DNA of 64,000 nt from positions 141,376 through 205,375 of the forward strand of contig VCMS01000159.1 of the NCBI GenBank assembly GCA_022539475.1, written 5' to 3'. The position numbers were made by a program, and so were the translations under genes. The DNA comes from Gracilaria domingensis. Lineage: Eukaryota > Rhodophyta > Florideophyceae > Gracilariales > Gracilariaceae. The notes below the pieces were generated by a model that was not told the DNA's origin, did no database searches, and saw only the letters and a list, made by a program, of their open reading frames with translations. Positions 33,748-42,726 of this stretch are shown piece after piece. Positions within the stretch are counted from its first letter, which is position 1. Each line of letters begins with the position of its first letter.

Positions 33748-34551
33748 TTAGCAGTCTGGTCCATGGCAAAGAGTACAGCTCGCTCTGTCTTCAGTTGGAC
33801 GTGTGGGAGGCGGGCAGCGTTGGCAGTATGAAAGAATGTTTCCACTGGGGGAGAAGTGGCCGGGTCCGCAAGGAACGCACCTTCGCGTAGTCGGGTTGTA
33901 TCTCTGACCCGGCTCACATGTTCCACAAGTGCCATCATCAAGAGGAGCCTGATTGAGCGTGCAGCCGTTGCAAGCAGTACCTTCGGCGTTGGGCAGACTT
34001 CCCGCGGGACACAGCGTACACCGTCCTCGTTCATCAACGATTCCAAGGTTGCACTCGATACACGCGCCTGAACGGGCATTGTATGTCAAACCTCGCGGAC
34101 ATTCGCCGCACTCTCCATTGATAAGCACGCGGCCAGGCGGACAAGTGGAACAGAATCTAGCACCACCAGTCGAGAAGGTTCCAGGCTGACACGGAAGACA
34201 ACTGGAAGAAGAGGAGACGGGCTGGTACGTTTGAGGCGGGCACGGGTGGCAGGTGAACATATCGCCTGGAATGGTACGCGTTCCTGCGGGGCACGATGTG
34301 CAATAGGCGAGCTCAGTGTTCCACGCGGTTCCGGGCACACAGATGCAAAGATCCTTCTCCGGGTTCGGGGCGGAGTTGAACGGACAGCTCCAACATTCCC
34401 GCGCGTTGGCATTGGGCATGAAGAGGCCGTCGCGACACGGCACGCAGCCGTGGTCGGAAATGAAGTTTCCGGGCGGGCAATACGATGCGGACGAGCCCAG
34501 AGCGAGTGGCAGCAGCGCCAACACTGCAAGCAGCGACGTTGAGGCATACAT
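33748..34551 (-). CDS. Secreted cysteine-rich protein, GCC2/GCC3 (ephrin-receptor-like) repeats, 267 aa
   Basis: The ATG at 34551 begins a signal peptide (about 1-21). The rest of the protein is cysteine-rich modules of the CxPGT/CxxCPPG type, such as CLPCQPGTFSTGGARFC and CTSCPAGTR. This pattern is that of GCC2/GCC3 or TNFR-like extracellular domains. Each module would be held by two or three disulfides. There is no membrane anchor, so it should be secreted to the wall or matrix; its partner is unknown. A longer relative is at 40857-42686 on the same strand. A TATA box lies 95-102 bp upstream and no intron is seen. The overlapping 312-codon frame on the same strand is an artefact. Confidence 0.85.
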   Translation of the reverse strand: MYASTSLLAVLALLPLALGSSASYCPPGNFISDHGCVPCRDGLFMPNANARECWSCPFNSAPNPEKDLCICVPGTAWNTELAYCTSCPAGTRTIPGDMFTCHPCPPQTYQPVSSSSSCLPCQPGTFSTGGARFCSTCPPGRVLINGECGECPRGLTYNARSGACIECNLGIVDERGRCTLCPAGSLPNAEGTACNGCTLNQAPLDDGTCGTCEPGQRYNPTTRRCVPCGPGHFSPSGNILSYCQRCPPPTRPTEDRASCTLCHGPDC

Positions 34552-34645
34552 GGCGATCGTGCGACGAGAGAGGACTATGGCTTTCGCGCGGAGCAGTGTA
34601 GGAAGTGTGCAGACAGGCGGATAAAGGTGGGATGATGATCGCGCT

Positions 34646-34653
34646 CTTTATAG
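34646..34653 (-). promoter_or_regulatory. TATA box for the 33748-34551 gene
   Basis: The minus strand reads ctataaag, 95-102 bp upstream of the ATG. Confidence 0.6.
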
Positions 34654-35740
34654 CGGTTGAAGGGTGAAGACGACGCATGACGGTGACGGGGACGTGGGGT
34701 GCCAACGAATTTGGTGGAACGTGTACGTTGTCGCGGAGCGTAGAAGCAAGGTTTGGTTTGAAGGAGTTGCAAAGGTTGTAAGCAAATGATGCAGATTCAA
34801 TTGAAGGCTCATCGCTGCCGCCAGTTAGGAAGCGGGGTGTGAAGGAGCACTGTGGTGAGAGAGAGCATCGTTTGCTTGCTGAAAACATTATCGATGCAGT
34901 CAAAAAGGGTGCGAAGTTGGCGTGTGAACAAACGCTAAAACCTAAGCGATTCGCATTGCTGCCGGCGCCGACGTTGTTTATGTTTACGGTTTGCTCATTC
35001 TCAGCCTCAGTGGCGGAGTCAGCAACGGGAGCGGTTTGTTTACGTTGTGTTTGGTACGCCTTTTCCCCGAATGATGCAAGGGCAGTTTGAATTATTATGC
35101 TGACATGGTTTGTGATGATGAGTTTGCAGCATTGCGAGAAGCGATTGAAAGCCCACTGGGCTAATTCAGTGCATGAGCAACAAGTTGATACAAGAAGTTG
35201 AAAGCAATCTGCAAGCGCTGTTTCTACGCGCTTTGCGTGCTGAAGCACCAATGAAAAAAGTGAGGCGAGTGGTTTGCATTGCGCGCCAGTGCTTCACAGG
35301 CGGTTCCTTCTGAGGACATGAAAGCGGAATGTTGAGGATGATGGAATCATCATCCGCCATGATGGGAGAAACGCATTCGCGTTGTTTGCAATTTGTGAAC
35401 TGCTCTGTATCGTAATTTGCATGTGAAAGCGAGGATGACATTGCTGGGAGCAGCCGCACAGCACGTATTGCGCGTGTACACTTGTGCCGCGTATTGAGCA
35501 TCACGTACGTGTACTCGTCGTAGAGGTAATAATGGATTATACCGCCTCTAATTGTACGCAACGACGGGGTGAACACAAAAGAGATGGCGGAGACAAAGAG
35601 TTTTGAAAGTTGGATGCAGCCGGGGGCGGTGTGGCAGGGCGGCGAGAGAGAGGGCCACAGCAGCACGTCCCTCGCGCGCATCTGGTGGCGTGCGCGTCGC
35701 CTTCGCGCGAGGAGTCGGTCAGAACGGCACGCGAGTGGCG
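34654..35740. other. Divergent intergenic region
   Basis: This lies between two divergent TATA boxes. A 221-codon minus frame at 35166-35831 overlaps the promoter of the plus-strand gene and has no supporting start or domain, so nothing is called here. Confidence 0.5.
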
Positions 35741-35748
35741 TATAAAAA
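35741..35748 (+). promoter_or_regulatory. TATA box for the small basic protein gene
   Basis: tataaaaa lies 76-83 bp before the ATG at 35824. An in-frame ATG at 35755 is only 7 bp past it and would fall outside the transcript, which decides the start. Confidence 0.6.
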
Positions 35749-35823
35749 AGCAAAATGCAACGCGGTGGCGCACGCTTTCTCAGCGCTGGGCGCGCAGCGC
35801 GCAGTGGACTGGCGGCGACGAGA

Positions 35824-36246
35824 ATGGGCAAGGGCGAGATTTGCTACCCAAGCTCGTTTTCAAACGACTCGTTCGCAGACGGCGCAGACGCGCGCTCGCT
35901 GCACTTTTCCGACGGCGAGACGCCGTCCGGCGCGATGCGGCGGCGGCAGCGGCTGCAGACCATGTGCCTGCGCTCCGTGAGCCGGCTCAACAAGCGCGGC
36001 CAGCGCGCGGCGCCGACGCAGCGGCTGCTCGACGCGGGGCGCGGCGACGCGCGCGCGGCGGCGGCGGCGGGCTCGCAGCCGGGGGCGGGCTCGCAGCCGG
36101 GGGCGGGCACGAAGAGCGCGAGCGGGCGCGCCTCGGGGGCGCGCGCGGGGCGCAGGCGGCGCGGGCGCGCGCGGCGGTACTGGCGCAGGCTGCGGCGGCG
36201 CGCCGAGGAGTTGTCTCCGACGCGCGACGGACAACAAGTAAATTAA
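35824..36246 (+). CDS. Small basic hypothetical protein (140 aa)
   Basis: The N-terminal third is acidic and serine-rich (residues 1-37, including FSNDSFADGADARSLHFSDG). The middle has an 18-bp tandem repeat encoding GSQPGA twice (about 83-94). The C-terminal half is very Arg-rich (RRRRGRARRYWRRLRRR, 110-126). That could be a nuclear targeting or nucleic-acid-binding tail, or just a product of the high GC. There is no signal peptide or known domain. The gene converges on the LPMO-like gene with only 88 bp between stops. Support comes from the TATA box and a stop before the AT-richer gap; the long GC-rich frames around it weaken the call. Confidence 0.5.
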   Translation: MGKGEICYPSSFSNDSFADGADARSLHFSDGETPSGAMRRRQRLQTMCLRSVSRLNKRGQRAAPTQRLLDAGRGDARAAAAAGSQPGAGSQPGAGTKSASGRASGARAGRRRRGRARRYWRRLRRRAEELSPTRDGQQVN

Positions 36247-36334
36247 GGCGCAGTTTTTCAAGATTCTTGGTGTTACGAATACAGGCCGCAGCAGTGGCGG
36301 TGCCGCCTTGCTCCAGACAAGAACGATGTGAACG

Positions 36335-37504
36335 TCACAACGCGCACGCGGCGCGCACGCGCTGGCGCCGGCACACGTCGCGCACCTGCCGGTGGCGCCG
36401 GCACATGGCGCAGCACATGGCGCGGCACTTTGGCGGCTGCCGCCGCGCGCGCGTGCGCGCGCGGCAGCTCCACGCCGTGTCGCGCGCCGCGCGCGCCGCG
36501 CAGCCGCCGCCGTCGGCCAGGCAGCGGCACGCCCCCAGCGCGCGCCGCCAGTACGCGCCCGGCGCCGCCGCGGGCGCCGCCGCGGGCGCCGCCGCGGGCG
36601 CCGCGGGTCGAAACAGCGCGCGCGTGAGCGGCGGCGGGCGCCGCCCGCGCGCAAACGGCTGCGGGCGGCGGAACCACGCCTTGCGGATGCACGGCTCGCG
36701 CGCGCACACGCCCAGCCGGTCGGTGGACGCCATGCAGCCGGCGGCCGAGAACGCGGCCATGTCGTTGACGAAGCGCGGGCGGTAGCGCCGCGTGGAGCGC
36801 CCGCCGCGCACGCGCACAAACGCGCACGAGTAGTAGTCGCCAAAGTAGCCGACGCCGTTGGGGCGCTGCTGGCGCGTCGCGCTGCGCAGCCGCCCGCCCG
36901 TGCCGCCAAACCAGCTCCAGCCGAGCACGTAGTCGCCGTCGGGCACCACCGTGGGGATCGTCGCGTTCAGCTGGTAGTACCCCTTGGCGAAGCGGTGCCG
37001 CGCGCCGTCCGAGCCCACCATGGAGAAGCCGAAGCGGTCGCGCCGCAGCTCGTGCCGCCGCGCCGTCACCGCGCGCGCGCCCCAGCAGCTGTAGTGGAAC
37101 GCGTTGCGCGCGTGCGCGCGCTTGTGCATCATCTGCTGCGGCCGCACCAGCGTCAGGCGCACAAAGCCGCCGGGCGCGTGGTTGTTGCGCGCGTACTTGA
37201 TCGTCACGCGCTGCCCGCGCCGGAACGTGGCCGCCGGGTGCGCGGGCGACCAGAAGTTGGCGCGCCGCGGCCGCGCGCGCACCGAGCTCAGGTCGCACGG
37301 CCCGCGGCACCTCCGCACGCCGTACCTGGGCTGCCCGCCCACGCGGCACACGTTCGCCGCCGTCGACTGCGGCTGCGTCATCTGCGAGTGCGCCGCGCCG
37401 CCGCCGCACAGCGCCGCCAGCAGCAGCGGGAGCAGCAGCGGGAGCAGCAGCGGAAGCAGCGAGCCCAACGCGCCAAACGCGCCAAACGCGCCCGCGGCGG
37501 TCAT
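36335..37504 (-). CDS. LPMO-like secreted protein with cysteine-rich tail (389 aa)
   Basis: The ATG at 37504 opens a signal peptide with a long Leu/Pro core (about 12-32). If cleaved after GGGAA, His39 becomes the new N-terminus, as needed for a copper histidine brace. A second candidate brace His is His109 in YARNNHAPGGFVRLTLV. A beta-sandwich-like core follows, with HYSCWG (137-142), GYYQLNATIP, DYVLGWSWFGG and DYYSCAFVRV (223-232). A Pro/Ala linker (about 298-316) leads to a C-terminal domain with ten Cys (326-387). Together these fit lytic polysaccharide monooxygenases, which cut polysaccharides oxidatively; a structural binder without activity is the alternative. The region is extremely GC-rich, producing long false frames on both strands. 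Confidence 0.62.
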   Translation of the reverse strand: MTAAGAFGAFGALGSLLPLLLPLLLPLLLAALCGGGAAHSQMTQPQSTAANVCRVGGQPRYGVRRCRGPCDLSSVRARPRRANFWSPAHPAATFRRGQRVTIKYARNNHAPGGFVRLTLVRPQQMMHKRAHARNAFHYSCWGARAVTARRHELRRDRFGFSMVGSDGARHRFAKGYYQLNATIPTVVPDGDYVLGWSWFGGTGGRLRSATRQQRPNGVGYFGDYYSCAFVRVRGGRSTRRYRPRFVNDMAAFSAAGCMASTDRLGVCAREPCIRKAWFRRPQPFARGRRPPPLTRALFRPAAPAAAPAAAPAAAPGAYWRRALGACRCLADGGGCAARAARDTAWSCRARTRARRQPPKCRAMCCAMCRRHRQVRDVCRRQRVRAACAL

Positions 37505-37921
37505 CACGCGGCGTCAGGCGCTGCGCGCCGCGCGGCCGCCGCTCGCCGCCCCGACGCGTCGCGGCGCGCACTTTTGAGCGCGCGCCACGCGTGAGACGCG
37601 CGAGACGCGCCGCGGTAAGCGCGCCGCATATCTGCTCAGCAGTGCTCTTCTCGCTGCTCCGCCGTGATCATCTCGCGCTGGCCTCTTCCAGCACATACGC
37701 CGCGCGTGGGCGCCTCGGCACGCGGCGGCGCGTCGCTGCGTTGGCGCCACTCGCGCCTCGCTCCGCGCAGCGTAAGCGGCTGTCGGCGCGCCGCTTGGTG
37801 CTGCCTCACCAGAATAATTGCCGCCAATCGCCCCAGTATCATGCAAAAGGTCGCGAGTGCCGTCATCAGCGTCATGCTGTAGCGAAGCGACTTACCGCTC
37901 AATTGGCAAACTTCTCTTGCG
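37505..37921. other. GC-rich upstream region of the LPMO-like gene
   Basis: This is a short intergenic stretch between the LPMO-like start and the stop of the kinase-fusion gene. A weak agatatgc element lies ~125 bp before the LPMO-like ATG. Other frames here look like shadows. Confidence 0.4.
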
Positions 37922-40162
37922 TCATACCTCACCCTCAGCCGTCGAAAAACGCCCTATGTGCCTCACTAGAGCTTCAAGTGAACTCCTGTTATAAACACAG
38001 TATACACATCTGTACCCCGCCTCCACATCGTCAGAACCAGGACGCTCAAAAGTCCCTTGGTCACAGCAATCTGCAGTGCACCCATATATTCTGCTGTATA
38101 CTCTGTGTGATGGTGGTATTGTGCGCTGACTCCATCGTCGTGGAGCCCTTAACATGCAAATCATTTGCCCAGGGTCCATGCAAACGATTGCGGCAGAGCT
38201 CGGAGAGAACGCACAACGTAACCACTCTCGTCTGTCGCTCCGTGTTTCACTAAATCCGTCAACAACCGCACAAATCGTGCCTTTCTGCGCTGCGTTGGAT
38301 ACAACAGATCTGCATGCATCTCTAGAGCCGAGTGTGTCCTGGCATGCCACAACAAACCTGCTGTTCCGATTGGCGAGACGTTCGGCAAAGTAACTTTTGC
38401 CACTTCCAGCTAGTCCGCAAACAACGATCAACCGCGGCAACTTCTTCAACGGACGTCCCTCCGTACGAAATGGTTCATGATAAGGTGAAAAACGGTCAGT
38501 GATATAGTATATCGAAGGGTATACAAGCTCCAGCGGATTGGCGTGCTCATCTGCCTCCTGCAGCACCGAATATCTCCACTGCAGCTCTGTGTGGTACTGG
38601 TTCAGAAACATTTCTTGGTCATAGCGCATCACCGGTCCGCCGCGTTGACGCTCCACCATTTCAACAGCTTCGCGAGCCGACATCTTAGGTTGCTGTCTTG
38701 TCAACGCGCATTTTGGGTCTCGACAACAACCGATAAACTGCTTGGTTCCGTCCCACCCGTTCACCAACGAACAGTTTGAACATAGCGTTGGACCAGAAGA
38801 GCAGCCGAACAGCATAAGCCACACAGCCAGCAGCATCGCAGTACGTGTGTCATTTTCCGCACCATGAATCAGAGTCATTCTCGCTTCCACAGCGTGAGCA
38901 ACAAACGCATCAATCTGGTGGAAGTTTAGTTCGTCCCTTTTGTGTAAGGGGAGAAACAAATTACGACAAGACGCACTAAACCACTTCGACGGCAAACGCT
39001 TTTCCTGCGCAACAGAAACAACCAGCTTGAAGCCCACACTTTCGATTGCAGCGAGCTGCGCCCTTGAACACACTGCAGCGCACACTGCCACACGCAGCGG
39101 GGCGAACCACATCAACTTCTGTGGCAGTGCGACCGTAGTAGCAATTCCCTCGCCATCTAGAAAAGCCCAACTGTATGCTATGTAGTTCGAAGCAGATGGA
39201 GGCAAAGTGTCGTCAGCCCTTAACGGCACTGTGTTCTCTCCCATGTTGGAGCGGACATCATTCATGACTTGGTGGTGTTTCGCCTTCTGTTGAGGCGATA
39301 AACGTTCCCAGAAGAGCGACTCGTACGGAGGCGGGTAAACATGCTGAACTGCAGCATCGCGCGGCACGAAGACCACATCCAGGCCAATGTACAGGACGTT
39401 TGGCAAACATCGAGCCAGAAGTGACGCCCCTCGACCTCGACCAGACTCCGGCGCGTCGAGGATCAGCACAGCATACCACACATCCAACGCAGCGAACCAG
39501 AATTGTTTGGCCGCGCATCGAGCTTGAGCGCGGTATAAATACGAGCCGGCAACAGACGGGTCAAGGTGGACGAGCGAATCGGCTTCGGACAACACGCGGG
39601 GGTGACGTGGATCAAGGCGCGCCGCGGCGATCATGCGAATGGTTGCAATCTGAAGCTGCATTTGTATCGAAGTGTGAGTTTGTTGAATCAACGCGGTCAG
39701 CTGATACAAGTCGTCAACCACAGACTCATACTGCGGCGACAATGTGGCGGCGCTTGTGGCAAGCTGTAACAAACTGGCAACTTTGGCAGCCGCGTGAAGC
39801 TGTCGTGCGGGTTTGACTGGCGTGCGAGCGGCAGAACACGGTGGAGTGAATAGCACCTCAAAAGTTGTGCGCGGTAGCCCAACAGCTGCGCGGGCGTGTT
39901 GCGCGTGAGGCCAGAACACGGTAGCACGTCGCGGGTGAGTACTTGCAAGAAACAGTGGTGGGTGCGACACAGATGCGGAGAGGTGGCGCAAGAGTAGCGA
40001 GCTGGTGTGGCTTCCCAGGGCGCGACACTCGGAGACGGAGGCAATGACGACGCAGTGAGCAGGTGGCAGCGAGTCAGGCAGTAAGGCGTGCAGGAAGCGT
40101 CCGGTGGCGCTTATGGCGCCATTGGAGGACGAGAAGATGAGTGCAGGGCCGGGCGACGCCAT
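37922..40162 (-). CDS. Phosphatase-like / polynucleotide-kinase-like fusion (746 aa)
   Basis: Residue numbers count from the ATG at 40162. That start is preferred to the ATG at 40216 because a TATA-like element at 40242-40249 places the transcript start near 40214. An unrecognised N-terminal region is followed by a helical, TPR-like part (about 145-240). A dual-specificity-phosphatase-like domain (about 352-455) follows, where the P-loop HCxxGxxRT reads HGAENDTRT (433-441), so the catalytic Cys is Gly. After a Cys-rich linker comes a P-loop kinase domain with GLAGSGKS (583-590), CQDTLGS and VVDGFSETRSDRREW. That series is the polynucleotide-kinase pattern of 5'-end phosphorylation enzymes. 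The RTIPPSHRVYSRIY segment also fits. It may act in RNA or DNA end repair. It is intronless. Confidence 0.78.
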   Translation of the reverse strand: MASPGPALIFSSSNGAISATGRFLHALLPDSLPPAHCVVIASVSECRALGSHTSSLLLRHLSASVSHPPLFLASTHPRRATVFWPHAQHARAAVGLPRTTFEVLFTPPCSAARTPVKPARQLHAAAKVASLLQLATSAATLSPQYESVVDDLYQLTALIQQTHTSIQMQLQIATIRMIAAARLDPRHPRVLSEADSLVHLDPSVAGSYLYRAQARCAAKQFWFAALDVWYAVLILDAPESGRGRGASLLARCLPNVLYIGLDVVFVPRDAAVQHVYPPPYESLFWERLSPQQKAKHHQVMNDVRSNMGENTVPLRADDTLPPSASNYIAYSWAFLDGEGIATTVALPQKLMWFAPLRVAVCAAVCSRAQLAAIESVGFKLVVSVAQEKRLPSKWFSASCRNLFLPLHKRDELNFHQIDAFVAHAVEARMTLIHGAENDTRTAMLLAVWLMLFGCSSGPTLCSNCSLVNGWDGTKQFIGCCRDPKCALTRQQPKMSAREAVEMVERQRGGPVMRYDQEMFLNQYHTELQWRYSVLQEADEHANPLELVYPSIYYITDRFSPYHEPFRTEGRPLKKLPRLIVVCGLAGSGKSYFAERLANRNSRFVVACQDTLGSRDACRSVVSNAAQKGTICAVVDGFSETRSDRREWLRCAFSPSSAAIVCMDPGQMICMLRAPRRWSQRTIPPSHRVYSRIYGCTADCCDQGTFERPGSDDVEAGYRCVYCVYNRSSLEALVRHIGRFSTAEGEV

Positions 40163-40241
40163 GCGAGCAACACCGTTTGAGCTGCGACAGATGTGCAGCC
40201 TTCGACGGGTGCTCAAGGAATCGGGATGCTTGCTAGTCGGC

Positions 40242-40249
40242 CATTTATG
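40242..40249 (-). promoter_or_regulatory. TATA-like element for the kinase-fusion gene
   Basis: The minus strand reads cataaatg followed by gcc, matching the element of the 14599-15240 gene, 80-87 bp before the chosen ATG. Confidence 0.5.
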
Positions 40250-40856
40250 CGGCGTTCACCGGAGGGCTTCCCTCCTAAGGAAGATGGAGATTGAACAGCG
40301 CGACCACGGCAGCACCGAAGAGCTGCGTTGCGTGCATGTAGGACAACTCGCTCATGTCGCACACATGCAGTGCGGCGCTGATTGTTGGGGTTGCCACCAA
40401 AACATGGTTTGACCTGCTCAGCCATGATCATCAGCAACTGGGTTCGCGTAACCAAGGAACCATATTTGGTGCCTGTGGAACCATGGACCACCAAGACCCC
40501 TCAGTTGAACCGCACGAACATTCATCAGGATTCCTGATTCAGGAACCAAAGTGCCCATGGCACAGAAACTTACAGCCCGGACGGCTTACAGTTTCAAACA
40601 ATCCTCCTTTTTGACCGCGTTTTCACGTTCCTGGCTTGGTTTTACGGCGGATCGTTCCTCCGACAGCATTTTTTTGGCAACCGATCATTACTTTGGAACG
40701 GACAAAACGGTGCTCCAATTGGCGATGATGGCCAAGGTGCACGACGCTGGCGCTCCCGCCGACATGGAAGGTGTGGATGAACGGATTCTTCGACAATTCT
40801 TCTCCACAATCAACTAACAATTCTTTTACGGGCTCCTTAATTGTAGTGTTTACGCT
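40250..40856. other. Intergenic, no gene seen
   Basis: Only short frames are present. A small perfect stem (atcaggattcctgat) lies near 40525-40540. Confidence 0.5.
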
Positions 40857-42686
40857 TCACTGCGACTCGTCCCACCAGAAGCGATATCGTGCGATATCTC
40901 TCTCCACACTCATATCTAACGGATCGTTAAAGCTCACCGGCCCAGTTGCATCGCCGTAACGCAAACATGTTGTGTCACCACTGCCATAGCTGAACGTGCC
41001 AGCACCACACTTCTCACATTCAGTTGCTCCCGCTTGTCTGCTTACGAACCCAGCTGCACACTTCTTGCACGGTCGCGGCGTAGAGCACCGGGGGCACATA
41101 GAACTCAGCAAACTTTCATATGTTGCCACCACTCGAAAAGTTCCGGCTGCGCACTGCACACACTCATTTCCAGCTTCTCCGCTCACAGCCTTTCCATAGC
41201 TGCCCGCGGCGCATGGCGAACAAGTCCCGTTCACAATTCCGAGATTAGCCGCTAGACGTCCCCGACAGCCACACGAAAAGTCGACATCACGAACTTCATT
41301 TCCGGCGCATTCATCACATCCTTCGAAGCTGAAACTGCCATAATAGGACCCCGTACACGGTGGGCACTGCGAAACGCCGTCTTCGGATATCCAACATTCA
41401 TTCCTTAGACAAAACGAACGGTTACCGCTCGATACAAGCTGAGTACCGATGGCACAGTTTGTCTCTTCATCCAAGCATTCTTGGCGGGACTCATCGGGCA
41501 CCATTCCTTCAGGGCACAGTTCACAGCTTGTTGCCCCATGGTCTGTAGAAACAGTGCCAATGGGGCACCGAATGCACTCAGCAGCATCAGATTCCGAACT
41601 GAAGTGCCCTGCACCACAGAGGCTGCAGAAGCGCGCAAATTCTGTCTCACGAATATGTGTTCCAGGCGCACAGCTGCCATTCACGGCAAGTGTATCCAAA
41701 TCTGGATGAACCCCTCGCATGCAATGCGAATTCTGCACGCCAGCTCGGATCACTTCGGCACAAGGTGCGCAGTGTAGAGTAAGACCCCCAACGCTTCCCT
41801 CCGATCTGGAACACGGAACGCACCTTTCTTTCTCCATGTCGTATCGTTCATCCGTATTGCAGCGTTCGCAGTCGCCGGCCGATGTTTGGATGAAACCTTG
41901 AGGACACGGTCCGTTCACTTGCCGGCAAAACCTTGATCCATGCTCGTATGATGTGGTGTTTGCTGGACAATCATAACACTGAGGATGAACACTGTATCCT
42001 TGAACGATTCTACCATACTGGCCGGGGTCACATGGTACGCATCTCGTTGATCCAAAGGGTTTCTCGGGTTTGGAACCTGCTTGGCATGGTGTACATTCCG
42101 TAGATGCTGCCGCGCTGAACGTCCCGGGTTGGCAAGGCAGACATGGATTGTACCCGTTAGTATCTGTACCAGCTGGGCATGGGGAGCATTGATCAATCGA
42201 GGTAGCTCCGGGAGGAGCCGCAGATCCTGGAGGACAGAGCTTGCATTCTAAAAGGTTTTCTTCGTCACTGTATCCTGCCCGACATGGCTCACAGGGGTTT
42301 GTGTCTTGTTCGCCCCATCGAAATGTGATAAAAGTTCCAAGCGGACAAGAGACACATTCGGAAGAACGCTCTGAAGAATATGTGCCGTTTGAGCATGGCG
42401 TACAAGACTCCGAGCCGGCGTGGGAAAACGTTCCAGCGGGACAATTTCTGCATCTACCCGCACTCTGAGATCCAGAGAATGGGAGGTATTTCCCGGGCTC
42501 ACATTGCATACAGAACGTGGCATTTCTTGAATGTTGGTATGTTCCAGGAGGACAGAGCTCGCAATCGCATGTGTCGGGAATCCGAAACGAACCTCTCGGA
42601 CAATCGCACGCGGACGCAGTTGTGATGCATAACAGCAGTGCGACGCTCAATATGATCCGTATCATGTCATTAGCAGAGGTGGACAT
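40857..42686 (-). CDS. Large secreted cysteine-rich protein, GCC2/GCC3 repeats (609 aa)
   Basis: A signal peptide (about 8-26, IRIILSVALLLCITTASA) is followed by more than ten ephrin-receptor-like cysteine modules, for example CPPGTYQHSRNATFCMQCEP and CPAGTFSHAGSESCTPC. They run to about residue 575. A short Cys-free tail ends at the TGA at 40857-40859. There is no membrane anchor. The start may be the ATG at 42686 or the next in-frame ATG at 42665. A ttaaataa element at about 42718 sits close to the first, so the second could be the real one. It belongs to the same family as the 33748-34551 gene, and both flank the LPMO-like and kinase-fusion genes on the same strand. It is probably an extracellular matrix or recognition protein. 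Confidence 0.88.
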   Translation of the reverse strand: MSTSANDMIRIILSVALLLCITTASACDCPRGSFRIPDTCDCELCPPGTYQHSRNATFCMQCEPGKYLPFSGSQSAGRCRNCPAGTFSHAGSESCTPCSNGTYSSERSSECVSCPLGTFITFRWGEQDTNPCEPCRAGYSDEENLLECKLCPPGSAAPPGATSIDQCSPCPAGTDTNGYNPCLPCQPGTFSAAASTECTPCQAGSKPEKPFGSTRCVPCDPGQYGRIVQGYSVHPQCYDCPANTTSYEHGSRFCRQVNGPCPQGFIQTSAGDCERCNTDERYDMEKERCVPCSRSEGSVGGLTLHCAPCAEVIRAGVQNSHCMRGVHPDLDTLAVNGSCAPGTHIRETEFARFCSLCGAGHFSSESDAAECIRCPIGTVSTDHGATSCELCPEGMVPDESRQECLDEETNCAIGTQLVSSGNRSFCLRNECWISEDGVSQCPPCTGSYYGSFSFEGCDECAGNEVRDVDFSCGCRGRLAANLGIVNGTCSPCAAGSYGKAVSGEAGNECVQCAAGTFRVVATYESLLSSMCPRCSTPRPCKKCAAGFVSRQAGATECEKCGAGTFSYGSGDTTCLRYGDATGPVSFNDPLDMSVERDIARYRFWWDESQ

Positions 42687-42726
42687 TAGGGAAGATAGAT
42701 GGGATCCAAATTGGTCTTATTTAACA

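Noticed and set aside
34313-35251. 312-codon minus-strand frame
   Set aside because: It overlaps the well-supported cysteine-rich gene in another frame and runs through its promoter.
35166-35831. 221-codon minus-strand frame
   Set aside because: It overlaps the TATA box and start of the plus-strand gene and has no recognisable feature.
36273-37594. Long frames of 390-430 codons on both strands over the LPMO-like gene
   Set aside because: They are shadows of the GC-rich coding sequence. Only one frame has a signal peptide, regular Cys and a family-like core.
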